In this document: positions 56,411 through 64,000 of the stretch, in pieces
Numbering within the stretch: position 1 is the first letter of the stretch
How the letters are laid out: each line of letters begins with the position of its first letter
Source: Alternaria dauci
Lineage: Eukaryota; Ascomycota; Dothideomycetes; Pleosporales; Pleosporaceae
Reading direction: 5' to 3'
Assembly (NCBI RefSeq): GCF_042100115.1
Contig: NC_091274.1
Span: 2,480,001 to 2,544,000, forward strand
DNA: 64,000 bases
Made by a program: the position numbers and the translations under genes
Notes under the pieces: model-generated
Seen by the model: the letters and a program-made list of their open reading frames with translations, nothing else
The model's database searches: none
Told to the model about the DNA's origin: nothing

Positions 56411-57281
56411 CGTAGGATATGTTTTTGGGTGAGTCCCAGCAATGCTGAATTGCCAGAACAGTCGCCGCGCAAGTGAAATGATTTAGGATAAATAACAGAA
56501 CTAAATTGCGTTACGGTCGTACTGGTACTGCCAGTTAAGCAAATTGCGAGAAGATATGTGGGTGTTTGGGGTTGCGAGAGACCGTGGTCGTTGTGCTGTC
56601 CAACCAAGGTAGAAGGTGCAAACGCTGGCATCGGTCACGTGTTCTTGCAGCGACTCTCCGGCCGGCCTCCATAGGCTCGTTCACGGCGCAAGCCCGGTTT
56701 GTTGAAAGCATTGCAGAGAATCTCTCAGTGTGGTTGTTGGTAGAAAGGGCGCTGGCAACTGCACATCTTCAAGTGGGTCGCATATCTAGAATTGCGATGT
56801 GTAGGTTTGTCCGCAACCGCGATCTCTGCTAGTTGTCGCGACCAGGACCTTTCGAGAGTGCAGCCCTTGCAGTCCTCAGAATCAAGCTTGCTTAACTCGG
56901 CATTCACGCCTTTGGTATCAGGTCACAAAAGATCTTGTCTCGGTAGGAGATCTGGTGTTTCTTCATGCTGTCCCTTGAAGACATGGTGGATGACTGTGGC
57001 GTAGGAGCTTTCTAGCACGAACCGATCACTCAGATCTGTCAGATGCAGGAGTTGGGCAGGCAACGATGTGAATAGTACCACTCAACAGGCACGTTGAATG
57101 GGAAGATGAGCTGCAACGGAGGATGCCACGATAATGCAATCAGTAAGACGCAGAGAAATGGGGTTTTAGAGCGTAAGTCCCGAAGAAGATGAGACGCAGG
57201 GGAAGGCGGGGTGTGCGCACGCACCCACGAAGCTACCCCTGTAAGCGCGCATCATCGTTCTTCAGATGACACTCATCGCCT
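56411..57281. other. Intergenic, upstream of F-box gene
   Basis: Promoter side of the F-box gene. Frames at 56566-57004 have no domain. Nothing else seen before MITE copy C. Confidence 0.45.
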
Positions 57282-57412
57282 CACGCCATAAAAGGGAAAA
57301 ATTGAATGCCCTACTAGGCAACTACAGAAGAGTAATCTATCTTCCTTTATAAAGCAATACTCTACCTAGGCGACTACAGGGGTAGCGTTCGACTTTTCCC
57401 TTCTATGGCGTG
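57282..57412. mobile_element. MITE-like element (copy C), 131 bp
   Basis: Same length and orientation as copy B, 119 of 131 positions identical and all 12 differences transitions. GCCT flanks both ends. The terminal inverted repeats are more decayed than in copy B (TTGAATG against TCGAACA at the left). Confidence 0.85.
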
Positions 57413-57947
57413 GCCTCATCGCCTCATCACGAGCCCATCGAATACTTCGCTTTCATGAGTGAGCTCTGCACCTCGACTTTGATGAACCTAGCATGACGTC
57501 GGATTGATCCGCGTAATGCGTCGATTCAACGACGCAGATTTCGTGTCTCGCATCAACGAAATCACGTGAAACAGTTCAGAGCGTCGCAAGCGCGTCCGGC
57601 TGTTGTAACATCGCAGTTTCGGAATCGAACGAATATCTCCAGTTCATAATGTTGTTTGAATCGGACCCGGCGCGTCTCTAAGGAACGATAAATGGACGAT
57701 TAGTTTACAGAGTTGGAGCCTTCCGCACACGCGTTATGCGGGTCGATTCAGGCCAACATCTATTCATCACTTGGCCAATCTTGAAGATGCTGAACGATCT
57801 TGGTTAACATCATTTTCTACTACCTGACAGCTGTACGGCGCTACGAATACAACACAAGATCAGCAAATATTATGTTTGGCTATCCCGTCAGTCTTCCCCT
57901 ATGGCACTCATCTTAGGAAGAAGCTACCGTTACCTAGCTCGTTTGTT
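57413..57947. other. Intergenic, MITE copy C to ankyrin gene 3' end
   Basis: No gene seen in this stretch. Confidence 0.5.
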
Positions 57948-59252
57948 TCACGAGCGAACATTGAAAGGTTGCCAATATCGATCCGGATCAATACTGTTCC
58001 CCTCATGATCAACCACACCTTGTAGTATGTAGGGGTGTATCCTCGCATCCTCTGGGATCGTAGCTCCCCTGCTAAGGAGGAATTGGAACACAGCCTTGTC
58101 TCCGCGCTCGAGGGCCATCTCTATCGGCAAACAAGTATCCTTTTCGTCCTTGTCCTTAGACCTGTCAATCCTCTCATGGATATCTGCACCAGCATCTAGG
58201 ACTGCGCCGATAGTAGATATAGTACCAAACTCAATGGCACGGAAGAACGGGGGAATCTTGGAGGATTTGAATCGATTGTTCTTGACATCCACTTCGCCTT
58301 CTTCCAAAAGCATCTTGACTACATCGGTATTACCTATGCGGCATGCATTGGTGAAGACGTGTGAGTTGACCTTGTCACTGGAAGGACAGAGAAGCAAGAC
58401 CGACTTGACGATATCTGTGTCCAGGCTCACAATGGCGACGTTGAGCCATTTGTTGTATGTGCTCTTTGGGACACGACCGACAAGCTTTTGGCGAAACTCG
58501 ACGAGTTGCTCGACAAAGCGAGGGTTACGAGCGTTGACGGCGATGGAAAACGCATCGTCGAAATTGTAGTCGTGAGGACGTACAGCTTTGCGCTGAGCCA
58601 TCTTTCCGAGCTGATTGAGATGGTCCATGACTTCGTCGAAGAGATCATCGTCATTCGAGATCACAGCCATCACTAGTGGACCCCGACCGATGGTTGTTTC
58701 AGGTATCCAGATGCTTGGAGGCATTGTTGCTAGCAGCGTCCGTAACAGGTCGGATGCCTGGAGTGCCATAGCTGCGACGACCTTTTGCCAATGATCGAGC
58801 TCAGCACCGTCATCCATATTCATAGACGACCATTGAGGTATAGATGCAGGTCCAGGGCTTGGCCAAATCAAAGTATTGACGTATACAGGGCCACAGACTC
58901 GTACAAAACCGTCAATCATGCTAGTCTCGGTGTCTTTTCGATCTTTTTCTAGGATCGCAAGCTCCTGAATCAGGTAATCTGCCATGCGACGAAGCATCTT
59001 GAGTAACAGGTTGTTGATATCCGAGGTCTTGTGAAGGTGTAGAAGTAGGTACCCGGCTATCCTGTTGTTCATGATCTGGGGCATGTTCTCGACCACACTT
59101 CTGGGCTGATTGCCAAGCAAGTCATCCTCGATTTCGGCAGCGAATGTGCGACATACGCTTCGGAGTCTCCAAGTCGAGCTTGAAGATTCGGTGTTGAGCT
59201 CGTGTGTAATCGTTTTGAATATCTCCAGAGGTAGGTCGAGAAGTTCCGTCAT
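57948..59252 (-). CDS. F-box/ankyrin-repeat protein (intact member)
   Basis: Single exon, 434 aa. The N-terminal F-box-like motif (LLDLPLEIFKTITHELN, then WRLRSVCRTFAAEIEDDLL) is followed by a helical middle and ankyrin repeats in the second half: HVFTNACRIGNTDVVKMLLE, PPFFRAIEFGTISTIGAVLD with AGADIHERID, and LPIEMALERGDKAVFQFLLS then RGATIPEDA. First and only intact one of three tandem relatives on this strand. The other two carry an intron in the SVCR/TF codon that this gene lacks. Likely an SCF adaptor or scaffold by family, target unknown. Fungal genomes often expand and lose such genes quickly. Confidence 0.85.
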   Translation of the reverse strand: MTELLDLPLEIFKTITHELNTESSSSTWRLRSVCRTFAAEIEDDLLGNQPRSVVENMPQIMNNRIAGYLLLHLHKTSDINNLLLKMLRRMADYLIQELAILEKDRKDTETSMIDGFVRVCGPVYVNTLIWPSPGPASIPQWSSMNMDDGAELDHWQKVVAAMALQASDLLRTLLATMPPSIWIPETTIGRGPLVMAVISNDDDLFDEVMDHLNQLGKMAQRKAVRPHDYNFDDAFSIAVNARNPRFVEQLVEFRQKLVGRVPKSTYNKWLNVAIVSLDTDIVKSVLLLCPSSDKVNSHVFTNACRIGNTDVVKMLLEEGEVDVKNNRFKSSKIPPFFRAIEFGTISTIGAVLDAGADIHERIDRSKDKDEKDTCLPIEMALERGDKAVFQFLLSRGATIPEDARIHPYILQGVVDHEGNSIDPDRYWQPFNVRS

Positions 59253-59809
59253 GATAGTGTCGTGTTGAGTTCAGTCGGAGTTTAAAGTTGATCTCGAGAG
59301 TTGTATGAGAGGACGAGGGTCGATGTGAGTGGAGTAAGGCGGAAGATAAAATGTCGAGAAATTATATAACTACGAAGGTGTAGATTGAGCGTTATAGTTG
59401 CTTCGATGTACTTGTGTGAAAGGTTTGCGTTCTACGCAAGAAAGGCTCCAACGCTTGGAAACCGAGTGGCGGTCACTATAAGTGCATTCATGATGTGCGC
59501 AAACTACTGTGACTGAGACTTATAGTCAGAGAGTGAAACGAGAATATGAACGAGGTCGTTTCATTGGGTAGATGAATTGCGAATGACAGGAAGTATCCTT
59601 CCGCAGAATAGCGGTAGAATGAGACGCAAGGAATGAAGGAACCAGGAGAGTTGAAGACCAGTTTGAATTGCTGTCGCATCCGCAAACCCCTGGCAAACAA
59701 AACTTGCTTTCCGTGTCACAAACTCCTAGCGGGAGCATGTCCACCCATGGTCGCATCAAGATTCCTAAGACAGCAAGAGCCAAGTACTGCTGTCACTTGA
59801 CCATCTTTC
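59253..59809. other. Intergenic, between ankyrin relatives
   Basis: Promoter side of the 57948-59252 gene. Overlapping short frames only. Confidence 0.5.
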
Positions 59810-61164
59810 TCATGTTGCTGCTCGCTCTTCTACCGCCTTCTGGAGGACCTTTCGTATCTCACCCCGCGATGGCCAGAAGCACTGGTGGGGAATATTCGCT
59901 CCACATTCGACCAAGTAAGCTACCACATCAAGCTTCCTGAGATGGACAGCATACTCCAACGGTGTAAAAGTGTCGATCTTAACAGATCGGTGATGAGTTA
60001 AGACATAGTTAATGTCGGCTCCAGCTGCTACCACCTCGCGAACCATCTCTACTGTGCCTGATCTTATAGAAGAAGCCATTGCTGACAGAGTGGTGCTGAA
60101 AGATTCCAGCTCTACTTGCCCGTATTCGAGAAGCGTCTTGACGATGGCGAGGCTGCCTGTTCTACAGCCCTGTTCGAAGGTTCTGTTGCAGATGTGATAG
60201 GGGCTTTCCTCGGCTGCAATCTGGAGCAGGGACTTCAGTGACTCGTTGTTCTGGCAATTAACGGCGAGCTTGACCCATTTACAATAGTAAGGCTTGTTTA
60301 TGAGTGCCGTATAGCCGTCGAGGTATCCAAGCAGGAAGGCCGTGATGTCGGTGTTGTTGTTTGCGATAGAATTTGAGACAGCACCTTCAGTGCTGTATAT
60401 GGAGGTGTCATCGAGCATCTCGTTCCTCTGCCATTTCTTGCTCTTTTCTTCATCCATGCTTTCAATTATGAGTTTGACCATGTCTGAGTCTTCGAGCAGA
60501 ACAGCAGCTGAGATTGGACGCTCCCAAACACTCTCTGGAAGATGTTCCGGCGCGTGAGGTAGTAACTCAGCAACTAGCCAGTATGCGTGTACGCATATCG
60601 CCGCGATAAACTTCTCATCCAAGGTTGAATTCGGGCTGATAGATTGACTCCGATCCTGGCGCCAGTGGTTTTTGAGCCCAAACCATTTTCTAGAAGAGGA
60701 GAGAGATTCAGCGATCCATAGCAAGTCCAGGATGTCCTGACACGTGCATGCTACACCGGCGCAGACTTCGAGTAGAATGTTGCGATCCTGGAGATGGTTT
60801 CCCGCCTCTAGCTCCTTGGTGATATATTCTACCATCTCATGTATCTTCATAGGCAGCTCGAGACGAACATCACGCGGATTCTTGACGTGGTACGCGAGGT
60901 AGTACTTCATGTTCTCTGGCGACTAAGAAGACGGCGAGCGTTCTCAGGGAAGAAAGCATCGGCAGGTTGTATCGCTAATATGTTTTCGCTGATTTCTTGG
61001 TCGAAGGTGCCTGGAAAGTCAGTACTGCGCACTTACGCAAATGCTAAGATGGGTATCTTACGACAGACGCCACGCAGTTTCCAGGATTAGACCACTCCAA
61101 CGTCGCTCACAAGGCAGTCGATCATATACCTGAAGGTCTCTAGGGGAAAGTCAAGCAACTTCAT
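59810..61164 (-). pseudogene. F-box/ankyrin relative, F-box part broken
   Basis: The open frame 60910-59810 (366 aa from an ATG) carries the helical middle (MVEYITKELEAGNHLQDRNI) and ankyrin repeats (TFEQGCRTGSLAIVKTLLEY; GTVEMVREVVAAGADINYVL; PLEYAVHLRKLDVVAYLVEC). Upstream, the same gene's F-box start is recognisable at 61164 (MKLLDFPLETFRYMIDCLVS ... SWKLRGVCR) but has an in-frame TAA at 61089-61087. An intron at the position used by the 61614-63081 relative follows (C|GTAAGA...TTCCAG), and then the frame is off relative to MKYYLAYHVKN. So the F-box exon cannot be joined to the ankyrin part without repair. A truncated ankyrin protein could still be made from 60910. Decayed gene is my preferred reading; an assembly error is less likely but possible. 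Confidence 0.65.
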
Positions 61165-61613
61165 TGCGACGACGAGTTTGATACTGCTGTGTATAGAACT
61201 TGAGCTTCAAATTTCGAGTTAGCAGGTGCTAGGTTTCGACGCGACTGGCTTACTTGGTAGACGTGTACTAACTGAAAGCTTTGGTTGTGGTGTGTTGCGG
61301 ATAAATAAGAAGGTCTGGGAGTAGGTAGGAGTAAATAAATAGTGCCGAACTTACCGCCAAGCTTTTTCAAGTGTACAATCATAGTAGAAGCAAGCACACG
61401 TTACACGCAAGACTGACGCCTGAATCTTATAATGTAATTGCGGGAACAGATAAACAAGTGCAAACGAACGCTAGGACATGTGCACTAGTCTGGAAGATCA
61501 GTTATGGCCATCCAACGCGTGTGCAGGTACTCATCTGGCTCGCAAATCTTGATACCAAGACCGACTGCGGTGTTTAGAAGTTGTAATAGGAGATGACTAC
61601 TAAGTCTTCAAGG

Positions 61614-63081
61614 CTAAATCCCGCGTACACGCCACTCATCGGATTGCCGATATCGCACAATGTGATCAAAATAGGCTCTCTCCTCCAGCGACATTCTGCA
61701 GAACTGTGCGAATAATGGGAGCTTGCGGCCGCCGCCCTGCTTCATATCGGCCTTCCGCAATGCTTCGTATACCTTCCCATCCTTCGGACCAACTGGCCAC
61801 TCAGCTATAGGTGGTAGCTCTGCCCCGACGTTTGATAGATATCGAATGATGTTGCAGTTCTTCTCTTGAATTGCGAGCTTGATAGGTGTTGCTCCTCTCC
61901 GATGTGCCATATTTATATCTGCCCCAGCTTTGATAATTATCTCAACAATGGCTAAGTTTCCAGAAGACACAGCTTCGATTAATGGAGCAGTGTTGGATGC
62001 CTCGCTGTTAAGTTTGATGTAGCCCGCCCGATCTAACAAACAGTTGCATTACATCTTTACGTTCGCGCTGGCAAGCTCTTTGATAGTCTGACTATCTGAC
62101 CTCCTTAGGAGAACCCCTTGTAGCAAACGGAATCAGGAGGACAGCTCTGACAACAGAGAGACTGGATCTGTCGATAGCAGCCTGCAAAAAGTCGTTGTAG
62201 ACTGGTTTAGGAAATTTCAAGCGTTGGTCCTTATGCCAGTTGGCTAAGATGTTGACAAGGATCTCGTCGTTGTTGACAATGGCGGTATGTATAGCATCCG
62301 AAATGGCAAAGCCTCCTTTTGCGGACAGCCAGCTAGAGGCTTCGCTCGTTCCTCCGATAATAGCGGCTTCGATAGAATTTCTCTCTCTCTCGTCGTCCAA
62401 TGCTGCTGAGAGGCTAGACAGAATCGCTTTGACTGCAGCCTCATGGCCGAGTTCTGTCGCAAGCTGTAACGGTGCACCGAGTATGGGATGCGACGCAAGG
62501 CTGGGTAAGGCCTGCATTAATTCGGGTACAAGGTTATGTTGTCTGGCGTAAATGGCGGCTATCAATTTCTCCAAACTACCAAACGGAGGAGAAGACGCTG
62601 TCGAATATCGCGATCCATATCGGTCCCCGCTTCTTAAGATTGAGAGGGTTTGGTACGAGGGACATGATCGATCGTGACTCTCACAGAGATCTTTGCGCAG
62701 AATCTCTTTCTCGTTGTATGTCTTGCAGTTGAGCTCTTCGGCTAGGTAACTGACCATATCGCTTATCGTGTCAGGTAGATAACGGTGTGCATCCAGAGGT
62801 ACTTTGCTTCGGTAGTAAAGACAGAGTCCAGAGTTGTGAACGAAGATGGGCATTGCGGTATCTGTCAACGTCTCAAGGTTTTGTTTGGCGAGAATGTCAT
62901 GTGTTATAACAGATCGGAAGGTACCTTGAATTAATTAGCCTGCATTCGCAACTGAATGTTCGCTGGCATTGCACTTACGACATACCCCACGAACTCTCCA
63001 TGCCCTGTTGATGCCAGCGACAGAAACGAGTTGATGGACGACATTCTCAAACAACTCGGGCGGAAGATCTAGGAGCGACAT
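61614..63081 (-). pseudogene. F-box/ankyrin relative, internally disrupted
   Basis: Exon 1 is 63081-62979 (MSLLDLPPELFENVVHQLVS ... WRVRGVC), intron 62978-62925 (GTAAGT...TCAAG), then an open frame 62924-62095 with ankyrin-like helices (PLQLATELGHEAAVKAILSS; IHTAIVNNDEILVNILANWH) that stops at TAG 62094-62092. The same frame after the stop still reads DYQRACQRERKDVMQL, which aligns with the HVFTNACRIGNTDVVKML helix pair of the intact relative. After a one-base shift near 62043 the frame continues as LLDRAGYIKLN and PLIEAVSSGNLAIVEIIIKA to the stop at 61614. Two lesions in otherwise conserved sequence support a pseudogene. No intron with GT..AG and the right phase removes both. Confidence 0.7.
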
Positions 63082-63388
63082 CTTCTCAAGCGGCGTGTCA
63101 CTTTTCGTATCCAAGCGTCGAGTATGAAGTAAAGTAGTCGGTGGCACAAGTCAGTCCTGGCATTGGAGAGCGTACCCTACTGTTTGGACTTCAAGGCTAA
63201 AGTCCACACCACTGTTTGGACTTTAGTTTGATAATTCCGGTTGCGATGAACGGTGAGAGTGACGTACTTGCATGCGCCAACAAGTTCAGATGAAGGCGGC
63301 AAAGCTCATCCCTCAGATTCACGCAGACTTGGAGTACATGTGGAACTGACTATTCACAAAAGTATCAGACTCTTTATCCGTGATGGAT

Positions 63389-63727
63389 TCAAGAACATGG
63401 TGTAGTGCTGTAGCTGATGTGTTGCGAACGATAGGCTGGGCTGATGGCATAGTAGGTGTAGAGATCAGCTCGCAACTCCCAAGGCAGATTGAGAGGGCCG
63501 ATCATGTTGACTTCTTGGGGTGTGGCGGGTTGGGGGTAGACAAGGATGCTCTGATGTAGTTGAGCGAGTGTGTGGTGAGCCATTGAATGAGGGCAGGAGC
63601 GATGCCCACCTACCTCACCAAGAGACAGTAGCGAGAGCTGCTCACTGGACCATGGACGCGCTACGCCCAGTTGGGCCAACATTTGAAGCACTGCTTCCTT
63701 TGACTGCAAGTTTATTGCGAGGAGCAA
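63389..63727 (-). other. Uncertain minus-strand coding fragments
   Basis: A minus-strand frame with SKEAVLQMLAQLGVARPWSS looks like coding sequence. A possible upstream exon around 63860-63770 ends ASELNCQ|GTGAGA, with acceptor TTGCAG before SKEAVLQ; a further GTGAGG donor follows LLSLG. I cannot complete a gene or name a family. It may be a real intron-rich gene, a remnant, or chance. Confidence 0.3.
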
Positions 63728-63946
63728 TTGAACGCAAAACGGCCACCAGAAGTCTCACCTGGCAGTTCAACTCTGATGCGCCTTCAAACATATATCTGTC
63801 GTGTAAAGTCTCTAGTGTATCGCACATGTCCCAAACGCCGTATGCAATGCAGCCTGTATCATGACATAGACCCATGTAGACCCGTGTACACCATACGATA
63901 CATTTTCGTCATTGTAGTCCACCCATTCCTTCTATTCACGAGTCCA

Positions 63947-64000
63947 TCACCTGAACTTGGCGACGCCTGGCACATCCTTGATCTCCTCAAACTTGGTACC
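63947..64000 (-). CDS. Partial CDS, C-terminal 17 residues
   Basis: The minus strand enters at the window edge reading GTKFEEIKDVPGVAKFR and a TGA stop. It looks like the tail of a conserved enzyme running out of the window, but 17 residues do not identify it. Included as a possible edge gene. Confidence 0.35.
   Translation of the reverse strand, partial: GTKFEEIKDVPGVAKFR

Noticed and set aside
52811..57412. The three MITE copies as a CRISPR-like or satellite array
   Set aside because: Copies are separated by whole genes and have inverted termini; no regular spacers.
60839..61090. Plus-strand 83-codon ORF across the broken F-box exon
   Set aside because: Antisense of recognisable F-box/ankyrin sequence.

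Overview
The window reads as a filamentous ascomycete nuclear chromosome segment. Introns are short (about 45-100 nt), with GTRNGT donors, CTRAY branch points and YAG acceptors. The gene set (Bor1-type transporter, GT90 protein, Med10, Dbp8, Gid4, PXA protein, BTB/F-box/ankyrin families, pisatin-demethylase-like P450) fits Pezizomycotina. Dothideomycetes/Pleosporales is my best guess; it is an inference from family content, not proven. No bacterial operon structure, CRISPR array or rRNA is visible.

Layout. 1-17.5 kb: single-copy housekeeping and regulatory genes, namely a C2H2 zinc-finger protein, an F-box protein, a membrane GT90 glycosyltransferase, cysteine dioxygenase, the DRG1-type GTPase RBG1 and a CENP-B-type HTH protein. 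17.5-22.9 kb: no recognisable gene. 22.9-38.5 kb: PXA-domain protein and Mediator subunit 10 (divergent), a serine-rich hypothetical protein, a bicarbonate/borate transporter, a SET-domain methyltransferase-like protein, the DEAD-box helicase DBP8 and a cytochrome P450. 38.5-45.0 kb: a second gene-poor stretch with a fragment resembling the 5' end of tRNA-Asp. 45.0-51.1 kb: a repeat-bearing hypothetical protein, a long Gid4/Vid24-family protein and an FMN-binding split-barrel protein. 51.5-64 kb: an accessory-looking block, almost all minus strand, holding a BTB-like protein, an aldo-keto reductase, an F-box protein and three tandem F-box/ankyrin relatives, two of them broken. Three copies of a small terminal-inverted-repeat element lie among these genes.

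Most genes had to be rebuilt across introns. I checked each join for splice consensus, reading phase and, where I know the family, continuity of the conserved protein. For all rebuilt genes called intact the exon lengths sum to a multiple of three.

The most interesting material is (1) the 131-bp MITE-like family at 52.8, 54.46 and 57.28 kb, whose two good copies differ only by transitions, and (2) the tandem F-box/ankyrin array, with nonsense codons of the CAA/CAG to TAA/TAG kind and an intron present in two members but absent from the third. Smaller points are two GC-AG introns, two genes whose frame needs the distal of two AGs 4 nt apart, an exon-like block in a long cysteine dioxygenase intron, a 984-nt intron in the PXA gene, and an upstream ORF whose stop overlaps the GID4 start.
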